Of a stretch of DNA of 52,646 nucleotides, positions 8,508 through 17,012 are shown one piece after another. The first letter of the stretch is position 1, and each line of letters opens with the position of its first letter. The translations under genes and the position numbers were made by a program. Source of the DNA: Elusimicrobiota bacterium. GTDB lineage: Bacteria; Elusimicrobiota; UBA8919. Where the stretch lies: positions 1 to 52,646 of the forward strand of contig JAFGLF010000004.1 in the NCBI GenBank assembly GCA_016928195.1, in the 5' to 3' direction. The notes below the pieces were generated by a model that was not told the origin of the DNA, made no database searches, and was given only the letters and a program-made list of their open reading frames with translations.

Positions 8508-10553
8508 ATGGAATATAAAATTTTAGCCGTTGACGATGAGCGTGAAATAAGAGAGCTTCTTTCTGCTGAACTGGAGCAGCAGGGGTATGTTATTTCAACT
8601 GCCAAAGACGGTAAGGAATGCCTGGAAAAGATAAAGGATGAAAAATTTGACCTGATTCTTCTTGACCTGCAGATGCCCAAGCTCAGCGGATTGCAGACGC
8701 TTATAGAGATAAAAAAAATAGAGCCCAATGTTGATGTAATTATAATGACTGCTCATGCTACAGTCAGCACGGCAGTTGAAAGTTTGAAAACAAACGCGTA
8801 TGATTATGTTACCAAGCCGTTCAACTTTGACGAATTAAAGCATAAGATTAAAAAATGTTTGGAAAAAGATTTTATAGAAAAGCCGAAAATTTTAATTGTT
8901 GATGACGACCTTATTGCAGCAGATACTCTGAGAGATATATTAACCAGGGAGAATTTTCAGGTTACTCTGGCAAAGAACGGAAAAACTGCGGTTGAAATAA
9001 CAAAAAAATCTCCTCCCGACCTTGTTTTAATGGATATTATGCTGCCGGATATAAGCGGATGGGAAACATGTAAAATTATAAAAAGCAACGTGAAAACCAG
9101 CCATATCCCCATAATATTTTTGACTGCCAGGATGGTAAAAATAGAGGACGAGATTGCATCCCTTAAACTGGGGGCTGATGATTATATCTCCAGACCCTGT
9201 GATATAGATATCCTGGTTAATAGAATAAGGAATACACTTAATAAAACAGAAAGAATAAGAAATTTAAAAGAAACGGTTGCGATGTATGAAATTACTAATG
9301 CAATTAGTTCTTTGATGGAAGTGGATGAACTTCTGAACCTGGTTTTAAAATTGGCCGTTGAAATAAGTGATTCCGACGGCGGTTCTTTAATGTTTTATAA
9401 ACCCGAAACGGAAGAACTGGAAATAAAGACGACTTACGGTGATTTTAAAGAGAATATTGTCGGGCAGAGGATTAGGTTCGGCGAGAGGATTGTCGGAACA
9501 GCCATTGAGAAAAAACGGCCGATACTTATACATGGTTCTTTGAAAAATGATCCGAGATTTAATCATTTGGAAAGATATAACGGGGTAAAGTCCGCGATTA
9601 TTGTACCCATGTTGGTAAAGGAAAAACTTATAGGGTGTATAAACCTTAAAAGAACAAAAAGAGATAAAAGATTCAGTACAAGGGAATCCAATCTGCTGGC
9701 GCTTTTTGCTTCGCAGGCAGCACTGGCTGTTGAAAACGTTTCCCTGCACGACGAGATAAAAAAACATGCTGAGATGCTGGATATTAAAGTAAAGGAGAGA
9801 ACACAGCAGTTAGAGAAGGCATATGAAGAGTTAAAGACAAGTCAGGATAACCTTGTCCGCAGCGAGAAACTGCGTACACTCGGACAGGTGGCAACAAATA
9901 TTGCACATGAGTTTAAAAACTATTTATCGATTATTAAAATGAGTGCGGAATACTCTTTGTTAAAACTGCCTATGGATAATAAGGTGAAAGATCAGTTAAA
10001 AACTATTATTGAGAATGAGGAACTGGCGTTCCAGGCGGTTAAGAATTTTTCTGCATTTGCAAAGCCCTCTGATATTACTATGCAGTCGTGTAATATAAAT
10101 GATATATTGGACGGTACGTGTCATTTTCTGGATATTAGATTTAAACAGCAGAAGGTGGAGCTTGTTAAAAAATACGGCAAGGATATCCCCGGTTTAATGC
10201 TTGACCGGACATATATTCAGTCCGTATTTATAAATTTGATTATAAATGCCCTTCAGGCTATGGGTCTGGGGGGAAAGGTTTTGATTGAGACGGCGTATGA
10301 TCCCGTAAGTAAAAATGTTGTTATAAGTATTACGGATACAGGCGGCGGTATTCCTCAGGATAAGATTGAAAGTATATTCGAGCCGTTTTTTACAACAAGA
10401 TTGGACGGCACCGGGTTGGGACTTGCGATTGCAAAACGGATAATTGATTATCACCACGGCAGAATTGATATAAAAAGCCAGCCGGGGAAAGGCACGGTTG
10501 TCAGCGTGTATTTTCCGGTAGAGAGTGAAAAAAAACAGGAAGTAAAAAATTAA
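8508..10553 (+). CDS. REC-REC-GAF-histidine kinase hybrid
   Basis: 681 aa. The ATG at 8508 follows ACGGGG and gives the same opening as the paralog at 5569, so the longer frame from 8439 is rejected. REC1 has D53 and K103. REC2 has D176, but the usual lysine is arginine (R229, in ISRPCD), which may blunt signalling. GAF covers about 265-415, then a helix, HisKA with H467 in IAHEFKN, and HATPase with N-box (INLIINALQAM), DTGGGI and GTGLGLA motifs. It lacks a membrane segment and so is a cytosolic kinase with two N-terminal receivers. Likely partners are the stand-alone receiver at 10587 and the receivers in its paralog. Confidence 0.92.
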   Translation: MEYKILAVDDEREIRELLSAELEQQGYVISTAKDGKECLEKIKDEKFDLILLDLQMPKLSGLQTLIEIKKIEPNVDVIIMTAHATVSTAVESLKTNAYDYVTKPFNFDELKHKIKKCLEKDFIEKPKILIVDDDLIAADTLRDILTRENFQVTLAKNGKTAVEITKKSPPDLVLMDIMLPDISGWETCKIIKSNVKTSHIPIIFLTARMVKIEDEIASLKLGADDYISRPCDIDILVNRIRNTLNKTERIRNLKETVAMYEITNAISSLMEVDELLNLVLKLAVEISDSDGGSLMFYKPETEELEIKTTYGDFKENIVGQRIRFGERIVGTAIEKKRPILIHGSLKNDPRFNHLERYNGVKSAIIVPMLVKEKLIGCINLKRTKRDKRFSTRESNLLALFASQAALAVENVSLHDEIKKHAEMLDIKVKERTQQLEKAYEELKTSQDNLVRSEKLRTLGQVATNIAHEFKNYLSIIKMSAEYSLLKLPMDNKVKDQLKTIIENEELAFQAVKNFSAFAKPSDITMQSCNINDILDGTCHFLDIRFKQQKVELVKKYGKDIPGLMLDRTYIQSVFINLIINALQAMGLGGKVLIETAYDPVSKNVVISITDTGGGIPQDKIESIFEPFFTTRLDGTGLGLAIAKRIIDYHHGRIDIKSQPGKGTVVSVYFPVESEKKQEVKN

Positions 10554-10586
10554 ATAATATATCAGTTTTTCAGGGAGGTATGTAAA

Positions 10587-10982
10587 ATGGCGCAAAAGAT
10601 TTTATTGGTTGATGATGAACCTGCGATATTAAAAATACTGGGCAATGTTTTTAGTGATGAAGGCTATAGTATTGCTGCTACAAGTACCGGCGAAGCAGGG
10701 ATTGAAAAAGCAAAAGAATTTAATCCTGATCTGGTTATCCTGGATGTAATGCTTCCCGGTATGAACGGTTTTGAGGTTTGTAGGGTTTTAAAAGAAGACG
10801 ATAAGACTAAACATATTGCCATACTTATGCTGACCGGCATATCAATACTTGCGGAACATAAAAAGAAGGCGCTGGACCTGGGAGCTGATGACTATATGAC
10901 AAAACCTTTTGATATGGAAGATTTAATAAACAGAGCGAAGGTTCTTCTCGGCCGGCAGGAAAAAAATGAGAAAGATAATTAA
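10587..10982 (+). CDS. single-domain response regulator (CheY-like)
   Basis: 131 aa, receiver domain only. It has acidic D9/D10/E11, phospho-acceptor D53, a threonine in MLTG and K106 (MTKPFD). AGGGAGG is placed before the ATG. With no output domain it must act by protein contact or as a phosphate relay for the kinase just upstream. Its 3' end overlaps the next gene by 17 nt, so the two are translationally linked. Confidence 0.92.
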   Translation: MAQKILLVDDEPAILKILGNVFSDEGYSIAATSTGEAGIEKAKEFNPDLVILDVMLPGMNGFEVCRVLKEDDKTKHIAILMLTGISILAEHKKKALDLGADDYMTKPFDMEDLINRAKVLLGRQEKNEKDN

Positions 10983-12336
10983 AACCGTATCTTTAGTTTT
11001 TTTGGTTTCCGGCTGTCTTTATTGCCGGGAATCAATTAATCTGAATACGGCTATGCTGAATAATTTGACCTTTTTACCCGGAATTAATGAAAAAAGAGCA
11101 AGAGAAATAATCCAGTACAGGGATAAGAATAAAGAATTTAAAAGTGTAGATGAACTTAAGGATATAATCGGTTCGGGAAAACTGAAACGGTTAAGAAAAG
11201 AAGTTGATGTTTATGCTGTTTCGAAACAGGTATGGGAATCGGGTATTGCATCGAGTTCCGATAGCTTACAGAGCAGTCAGTTGAAAATCGAAACTCTTCC
11301 GTTAACCGGTAATTCCATGCTGGTTACCTTTCCCGACGACAAAATAATGCTTGTGGATACGGGTTCCGAAAAAGATTCGGAAAAAGTTCTTTCACTGCTG
11401 GGAAAAGACAGGAAAATGGTTGATTGGGTTGTTGTTACCAGTTTATCGGAACGCTGTACAGGCGGTTTAAAAAGCATATTGGGCAATTATACTGTAAAAG
11501 AACTTATAACCGGGCTTACAATTAAACAACTGCAGAAAGACACTGAACTTAATAATATTCTGGATTCGAATCTTGCCAGGAAAGTGATTCATACGAATTT
11601 TACGGCTTATTCCGAGAGGGAAGTCCCTCCTGTAAGGCTGGTGTTTGTCGGGCCGGAGTATAGTCAAGAAGACCCGTCAATATGTCTGAAGATTATATAT
11701 GATTCCGTGTCGTTTCTGTATATGTCTGATATTGATAATAATACACAGAAAAGGATTTTGGGTGAATATAAGAATACGGTAAAAAACACTGTTTTATTCT
11801 CAGGGGAAAATTTAACCGGCGAATTTAAAAACGCTGTCGATGCTAAGATTGTTTCGCAGCCGAATAAGGGTAATGTATTTATAACCGACGGCAGGCTTGC
11901 TTATGTCTCGGAAAACAGCGGAGTTTCTATAGCACCTGCACCGCTTACCGAAGGCCAGCTGGAGATGCAGAGACTTAAAGAAGAACTGGATCTTGCGAAG
12001 AAAAAGGCTGAGGAGTTAAGAAGAGAGGCGGAACGGAAGAAAAGAGAGGAAGAGGAGTTGAAAAGAAAACAGCAGGCAGAATCGGCGAAGAAACTGGCAG
12101 AAGAAGAAAAGAAAAAAGCAGCCAAGAAGAAATCGGCCGGTAAAAAAGAAGAAAAATCCGAAGAAAAGCAAAAAATAATACCAAAAAGCTATACGGTTCT
12201 GGCAGGTGATACATTGCCTATAATATCGGAAAAGGTTTACGGCGATTCAGGCCAATGGGCAAAGATTTACGAGGCAAATAAAGATAAAATTATGCAAGGT
12301 CAGGTAGAGGTAGGCCAGGTATTGACGATACCTTAA
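10966..12336 (+). CDS. lipoprotein with ComEA-like HhH, degenerate ComEC-type MBL fold and LysM
   Basis: 456 aa. A lipoprotein signal ends in LVSGC with Cys17. Residues 24-85 are a ComEA-type helix-hairpin-helix (LNTAMLNNLTFLPGI, REIIQYR). Residues 105-320 resemble the metallo-beta-lactamase domain of ComEC, keeping LVDTGS (129-134). The metal-binding HxHxDH position reads SLSERCTGG (159-167), so hydrolase activity is unlikely. A Lys/Glu-rich helix (330-400) spaces a C-terminal LysM (407-456). It would therefore be a membrane-anchored, peptidoglycan-touching periplasmic protein. The LysM and helix repeat the design of the barrel protein at 47824. A direct role in DNA uptake is not implied; no ComEC channel is present. 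Confidence 0.83.
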   Translation: MRKIIKTVSLVFLVSGCLYCRESINLNTAMLNNLTFLPGINEKRAREIIQYRDKNKEFKSVDELKDIIGSGKLKRLRKEVDVYAVSKQVWESGIASSSDSLQSSQLKIETLPLTGNSMLVTFPDDKIMLVDTGSEKDSEKVLSLLGKDRKMVDWVVVTSLSERCTGGLKSILGNYTVKELITGLTIKQLQKDTELNNILDSNLARKVIHTNFTAYSEREVPPVRLVFVGPEYSQEDPSICLKIIYDSVSFLYMSDIDNNTQKRILGEYKNTVKNTVLFSGENLTGEFKNAVDAKIVSQPNKGNVFITDGRLAYVSENSGVSIAPAPLTEGQLEMQRLKEELDLAKKKAEELRREAERKKREEEELKRKQQAESAKKLAEEEKKKAAKKKSAGKKEEKSEEKQKIIPKSYTVLAGDTLPIISEKVYGDSGQWAKIYEANKDKIMQGQVEVGQVLTIP

Positions 12337-12339
12337 GGG

Positions 12340-12420
12340 CAATTGAAATATTGGAAAAATTGAAAAAATTAGAAAGATTTAAAACCTTTGTAATCTTTTA
12401 ATCTTTCAATATTTTAATTG
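12340..12420. repeat. AT-rich microrepeat hairpin
   Basis: CAATTGAAATATTG (12340-12353) is mirrored with one mismatch by CAATATTTTAATTG (12407-12420). Between them lie degenerate GAAAAATTG, TTAGAAAGATTT and TAATCTTTTAATCTTTC units. It is the same family as 351-424 and fills the junction before coiled-coil protein 4. Confidence 0.8.
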
Positions 12421-12435
12421 ATTTTTGCTATGGGC

Positions 12436-13695
12436 ATGACAAGTTTTGACGAGAAAATAATAGGACTTAAATCTGCTCTTGATGCCAGTAAGGTTTTACT
12501 TGAAAAACAGCTTAGGGCAAAAGAGGAAGAGATAGAAAATCTGAAGAGGGAACTGGAAATTAAATCCATTTCTTCTCCTGATATGGATTCCCATATAAGC
12601 AAGTTAAAAGAGAATATGGCAAGGGTAAGGGAGGAAAATCAGGAGCTGGAACTTGCAATCGCAGATGTAAAAAGAAAGCTTGCGCTTGCAGAACAGGAAG
12701 TAAAAACACTGGATAATAAACTGGCAAAAGAACAGTTGAGAATGGGTGAAATTATCAAGACAAAGGAAAATAATTTTATAGATGAATTAAAGAAAGAATT
12801 GCAGTATAGAATCGAAGAATGGGATGATGACGGTTATTCTAGTGAAGATGTAAAAAAGGAAAGGCAGAAATGGCTGCATCAGCTGCAGTGTATGGGCGAG
12901 AAACTGGAAGACACAATGGATGTTCTCGGATGCAGACAGAAAAAGGTTTCTAAAACAAGTAATCTTTTAATCCGGGTTGTTATTGCAGGAGCGGTAATAA
13001 GCGCACTGATAGCTGCAGGAATGATGTTTAGAAGATACTCAGGAAAGGATATAGCATATTCCGCACCCTATTCGAATCCTTCTGCGGTTGCCTGGGACGG
13101 CCAGAATCTGTGGACAAGCGATTGGTTTTCCATGAAGCTTATAAGGCATGATATGGATGGTTCGCTTTCTGTTGCAAGGATATTTCAGCTGAAAATCACT
13201 CCGTTCGGCCTTGCCTGGGACGGCGAAAATATGTGGACTTGCGACAGCTGGACTAAAAAAATTAACAGACATGCAAATGATTCGACGCTTTCCGTCATAG
13301 CATCGTATGATAGCCCCGGTCCTAACCCTGTGGGGTTATGCTGGGACGGCAGAAACCTATGGTCACTGGATTCAAATACGAGAAAAATCTATAAACATAA
13401 AATGGATTCGTCACTTTCTGTAATAGCTTCATATAATACTCCCGGGCATTCTCCGTCCGGAATTTTTTATGACGGTAAGAATTTATGGTCGAGCGATTCC
13501 GGATTGAACCGGATATATAAACATAACATGGACGACACGCTTTCTGTTAAAAATGTTTATATTCCTAAATCATATAGAGACGGAAAGGCAAGGCTGCTCG
13601 GAATAGCAACTGATGGTAAGCATATATGGTCTGCCGCTGGAGGAGTAAATAAGATATATAAACATAAAATAAGTTCAATGATAAAATTAAAATAG
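12436..13695 (+). CDS. coiled-coil / TM / propeller-like repeat protein (coiled-coil protein 4)
   Basis: 419 aa. The ATG at 12436 is chosen because MTSFDEK parallels the paralog start MADVKFDEK; ATG 12430 and TTG 12418 are alternatives and none has a good ribosome site. Residues 1-165 are coiled coil with the family block (MGEIIKTKENNFIDELKKEL, 103-122). One membrane helix spans 178-197. The rest carries five repeats of about 41-47 residues marked by AWDG, AWDG, CWDG, FYDG and ATDG (219, 260, 302, 344, 391), each followed by NLW or similar and KIYKH. These look like blades of a beta-propeller or a partial one. The topology suggests a periplasmic sensor or binding domain joined to a cytosolic coiled coil. 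Confidence 0.85.
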   Translation: MTSFDEKIIGLKSALDASKVLLEKQLRAKEEEIENLKRELEIKSISSPDMDSHISKLKENMARVREENQELELAIADVKRKLALAEQEVKTLDNKLAKEQLRMGEIIKTKENNFIDELKKELQYRIEEWDDDGYSSEDVKKERQKWLHQLQCMGEKLEDTMDVLGCRQKKVSKTSNLLIRVVIAGAVISALIAAGMMFRRYSGKDIAYSAPYSNPSAVAWDGQNLWTSDWFSMKLIRHDMDGSLSVARIFQLKITPFGLAWDGENMWTCDSWTKKINRHANDSTLSVIASYDSPGPNPVGLCWDGRNLWSLDSNTRKIYKHKMDSSLSVIASYNTPGHSPSGIFYDGKNLWSSDSGLNRIYKHNMDDTLSVKNVYIPKSYRDGKARLLGIATDGKHIWSAAGGVNKIYKHKISSMIKLK

Positions 13696-13709
13696 GTCGG
13701 TAGGAATAG

Positions 13710-15095
13710 ATGCCTATAAATAACCGCACAGTATTGTTAATTGCCTTATGCTCTTTCTTACTGATTTATTTCGGCAGGTTTATAACAACCTCTCCCCCCC
13801 AAATAACACTCGTCATAATAATAGGAATATTTATATCAGTTGTAACGCTTATCAACCCTCAGTTCGGACTCGTTATCCTTGTATTTTCCATGCTTCTTTC
13901 TCCCGAGATAAAAATCGCCGAAGTGCCTAAACGCGACGTCGTTATCCGTATAGATGATATTCTGCTTATTGTTATCTTTTTTACCTGGGTTGTAAAAACA
14001 GCAGTCCGCAAAGAGCTTGCATTTTTGGTACGCACGCCTCTTAATACTCCTATACTTGTTTATCTTACGGTATGCACCCTTGTTACCATTAAAGGAATTG
14101 TTGCCGGTAATGTCAGCCCTCTCGGGTCTATGTTCTATATATTGAAATTTACAGAATATTTTATGGTATATTTTCTGGTAGTTAATAATCTTAAGGATAT
14201 CGAACAGGTTAAGCAGTTTCTTAAAGCAGCTCTTATTACCTGTATTATCGTGTGTATTTATGCATACTTTTTAGGTGAAGGCCGTGCCTCGGCTCCTTTT
14301 GAAACACCTCTGGATAGCCCTTACGAAGAGCGTGAGCCTGCTTCTCTGGGCGGATATTTACTTATAGTTTACTCCGTAATATTTGCTTTAATGATACATT
14401 GCTCTTCAATGAAAACCAGGATAGGGCTTGGAGCGGTGGCACTGTTTATTACACCGCCTTTTTTCAATAGTCTTTCACGTGCTTCATTTATGGCATTTCC
14501 GGCGATTCCCGTTAGCTTCCTTCTTCTTACGACTAAAAGGAAATTTTTAGTCTGGACGGTTATAGTATTGGCGGTTTTATTGTCACCGTTTTATATACCT
14601 AAAAAAGTCGTTGAGCGTGTGAAATATACATTTACCGGCAAAGAAGCCCAGAAGGTTGCATTCTGGAACTTAAAACTTGAGGGATCAGCCGAATTACGTC
14701 TATATTCGTGGAAAAAGGTATTGTACGAATGGCTGCCCCAAAAACCCTTTTTCGGCTGGGGAATAACAGGAAGAGGGTTTATAGACAGCCAGTACTTCAG
14801 GTCCTTAGTGGAACTCGGGATTCTAGGGTTCAGTGTATTTATATGGCTGCTTGTAAGTATATTCATGAATGCAAAGCGTATATACCAGAACAGCGAAAAT
14901 GATTTGGCGCGCGGACTTGCTTTGGGCTTCATAGGAGGATTTGTTGCCTTGCTTATACAGGCGATTACAACCAATACTTTTATAATTGTCCGTATAATGG
15001 AGCCTTTTTGGTTCCTCTGTGCTATAGTAATGATGCTGCCGAAGATTACTAAACCCCAGCATGCGCAGGCAACACAGATAGAAGCACAGATGTAA
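13710..15095 (+). CDS. O-antigen ligase/polymerase-like membrane protein (Wzy type)
   Basis: 461 aa with roughly a dozen hydrophobic helices and the Wzy_C/O-antigen-ligase pattern: a periplasmic loop after helix pairs containing the RASFMAFP stretch, then LYSWKKVLYEW, FFGWGITGRGF and SLVELGILGF. It probably polymerises repeat units on undecaprenyl diphosphate at the outer face of the inner membrane. WaaL-type ligation cannot be excluded from sequence alone. GGTAGGA precedes the ATG. It is the first gene of the assembly block, and the microrepeat at 15109-15148 follows its stop. Confidence 0.85.
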   Translation: MPINNRTVLLIALCSFLLIYFGRFITTSPPQITLVIIIGIFISVVTLINPQFGLVILVFSMLLSPEIKIAEVPKRDVVIRIDDILLIVIFFTWVVKTAVRKELAFLVRTPLNTPILVYLTVCTLVTIKGIVAGNVSPLGSMFYILKFTEYFMVYFLVVNNLKDIEQVKQFLKAALITCIIVCIYAYFLGEGRASAPFETPLDSPYEEREPASLGGYLLIVYSVIFALMIHCSSMKTRIGLGAVALFITPPFFNSLSRASFMAFPAIPVSFLLLTTKRKFLVWTVIVLAVLLSPFYIPKKVVERVKYTFTGKEAQKVAFWNLKLEGSAELRLYSWKKVLYEWLPQKPFFGWGITGRGFIDSQYFRSLVELGILGFSVFIWLLVSIFMNAKRIYQNSENDLARGLALGFIGGFVALLIQAITTNTFIIVRIMEPFWFLCAIVMMLPKITKPQHAQATQIEAQM

Positions 15096-15108
15096 ACAGA
15101 TGAAAAGC

Positions 15109-15148
15109 GCGGATGCAGACAGATAGAGGTGCGGATGCAGACAGATAG
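15109..15148. repeat. direct microrepeat supplying a gene start
   Basis: GCGGATGCAGACAGATAG occurs identically at 15109-15126 and 15131-15148, separated by AGGT. The second copy contains the ATG (15135) of the following methyltransferase gene, and the spacer forms its GAGG ribosome site. Confidence 0.85.
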
Positions 15149-15890
15149 TTTATCAGATGAAAAAATAACTCCCCATACAACTCCAGGTGTAAATGAAAAG
15201 GCGATATCTTTGCTTTTAACTGAACCGCGGGGGAAAATTCTGGATGCTCCTGCGGCAGAAGGATATGGTTCCCAAAAACTGAAAGAGCTGAATTTTGAAG
15301 TATATGCCTGTGATATTAATGAAAAAGATTTTAAACTTAAGGGAGTAAATTTTAAAAAAGCGGATCTTAACCGGGAATTTCCATACCCAAAGGATTTTTT
15401 TGATTATGTTTACTGTATAGAGGGTATAGAGCATTTGGAAAATCCTTTTCACCTGCTTAGGGAATTTTCGCGCGTCACAAAACCGGGCGGTAAAATAATT
15501 ATTTCCACTCCTAATATTCTCAGCGTATACGGCAGGCTGCGTTATCTTTTTTTGGGTTATCCCGACTATGCACAGACCAAGCTTAATATGCCATGGGAAG
15601 GGTCGCCTTTGGAACAGCATATCCATTGTGTTCCTTTCCCTGAATTAAATTATATACTTAATTCTCAGGGCTTTGTGTTGGAGACGGTTTCTACCAATAC
15701 AAGTGTGTTTAAATATTATTGGAGCGGTTTTTTTAAAAGAATAGCCGCATCTTTGGTTATGTTCTTTTTTGGAATAATAATAAAGCTGGTAGGTACTGTG
15801 CTGAAAAAAAGGATTCCGTTAAGTGAAATACTGCTTAGTAAAGCGCTGCTTTTTGGCGAAGTGCTAATCATTAAAGCAAGGAAGAAATAA
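15135..15890 (+). CDS. class I SAM-dependent methyltransferase
   Basis: 251 aa. SAM motif I reads LDAPAAEGYGSQ, an unusual variant with A-P-A in place of the common G-x-G. The acidic motif II is ACDIN, motif post-II IEGIEHLENPF, and motif IV KPGGKIIISTPN. A hydrophobic segment near the C-terminus (SLVMFFFGIIIKLVG) suggests membrane association, as in several lipid-linked sugar methyltransferases. The start codon lies inside a microrepeat. GTG at 15129 is an alternative. The substrate is unknown; a sugar or glycolipid is likely from context. Confidence 0.85.
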   Translation: MQTDSLSDEKITPHTTPGVNEKAISLLLTEPRGKILDAPAAEGYGSQKLKELNFEVYACDINEKDFKLKGVNFKKADLNREFPYPKDFFDYVYCIEGIEHLENPFHLLREFSRVTKPGGKIIISTPNILSVYGRLRYLFLGYPDYAQTKLNMPWEGSPLEQHIHCVPFPELNYILNSQGFVLETVSTNTSVFKYYWSGFFKRIAASLVMFFFGIIIKLVGTVLKKRIPLSEILLSKALLFGEVLIIKARKK

Positions 15891-15926
15891 ACCCGGTTAC
15901 GTACACCGTCGATGTGTCAGGTAAAT

Positions 15927-15984
15927 TTCGGGACAGGCGGATGTTCGCCCGAAGAAAACAGGGCATTACCCGCCTGTGTTTTTT
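15927..15984 (+). promoter_or_regulatory. terminator-like or attenuator hairpins before a radical SAM gene
   Basis: ACAGGCGG (15933-15940) pairs with CCGCCTGT (15970-15977), and GTTTTTT follows directly before the ATG at 15985. A competing hairpin TTCGGG (15927-15932) with CCCGAA (15948-15953) overlaps it. No Shine-Dalgarno is visible. This could be an intrinsic terminator for the upstream gene or an attenuator; I cannot decide. Confidence 0.4.
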
Positions 15985-16983
15985 ATGAATAAAATAAAAG
16001 CTTTTTACTCTTATTATTCCCGCCGGATAAAGCTGGATTATCCGCCGCCGGTAGTATTTATAGAACCTACAAATAATTGTAATTTTAAGTGCCGTTTTTG
16101 TCCGCAGAGTTCAGGGCTGAAGACACCTAAGGGGTATATGAGTTTAGAGCTTTATGAGAAGATTTTAGGACAGGTTAAACATTTTGCCCGTCGTATAGTT
16201 TTTCATCTTTTCGGAGAACCATTGCTCCATCCGCATTTGCCGCAGATGATTAGTATGGCTAAAAAATATAATATAAAGACAAGTTTACATACAAATGCCA
16301 GTGTGCTTACGGAAGAAAAATCCGAAGATATCCTTAATTCGGGATTGGATGTACTGGTGTTCAGTTTTAACGGCGGCGAATTTCAGGAGGAATATGAAAA
16401 AATATCTCCGAAAAACGTATACCCGAAAGTAATCAAAAATATTAAATATTTTCTTGAATTAAAGAAAAAACGCGGTTTAAATAAACCCTTTACGGCATTT
16501 GAAATTATCAAAATATTTCAGCCCGGAAAGGAGTTTTCGATATCCCGGGAATTTAAAAATATTTTTTCCGGCCTTCCGGTTGACAGATTCAGCGGAGGAT
16601 GGGCGCATCATTGGGCGGAGAATTTTAAAGAAAATATGGGTATGGAATTTGACCGTCCGGCATCGTATTATGCACCCTGCCAGCATTTATGGAACGAACT
16701 GGCTATATGCTGGGATGGAACGGTTGTTGCCTGCTGTAATGATATGCAGAGAACATTTCCCTTGGGGAATGTCACCCATGAATCGATTCGGGCTATATGG
16801 AATGGTGCTAAAATGTGCGGTATCCGGGAAAAACTGGTAAAAAAACAATATGAACAGGTCGAACTGTGCAGGAACTGCGACCGTTTATGGGCCGACAAAA
16901 GCGAGCCAAATCCGGTAAAACGGATTATAAAGAAAGCTATTTTCCGGTTTGCACAAAGTATGCGTAATGAAAAAATTTACTAA
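15985..16983 (+). CDS. radical SAM / SPASM enzyme
   Basis: 332 aa. The 4Fe-4S site is CNFKCRFC (C32, C36, C39). A GGE-like region (LFGEPLLHP) and a C-terminal SPASM-type cysteine set (PCQHLW, VVACCND, LCRNCDRLW) would hold auxiliary clusters. Such proteins in polysaccharide loci modify sugars or peptides, but the substrate is not readable here. The ATG at 15985 is preferred over the GTG at 15976, which lies in a hairpin arm. It stands between a methyltransferase and the flippase. Confidence 0.9.
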   Translation: MNKIKAFYSYYSRRIKLDYPPPVVFIEPTNNCNFKCRFCPQSSGLKTPKGYMSLELYEKILGQVKHFARRIVFHLFGEPLLHPHLPQMISMAKKYNIKTSLHTNASVLTEEKSEDILNSGLDVLVFSFNGGEFQEEYEKISPKNVYPKVIKNIKYFLELKKKRGLNKPFTAFEIIKIFQPGKEFSISREFKNIFSGLPVDRFSGGWAHHWAENFKENMGMEFDRPASYYAPCQHLWNELAICWDGTVVACCNDMQRTFPLGNVTHESIRAIWNGAKMCGIREKLVKKQYEQVELCRNCDRLWADKSEPNPVKRIIKKAIFRFAQSMRNEKIY

Positions 16984-17012
16984 TATTTTACACGAAAAGG
17001 AATTTTTATATA

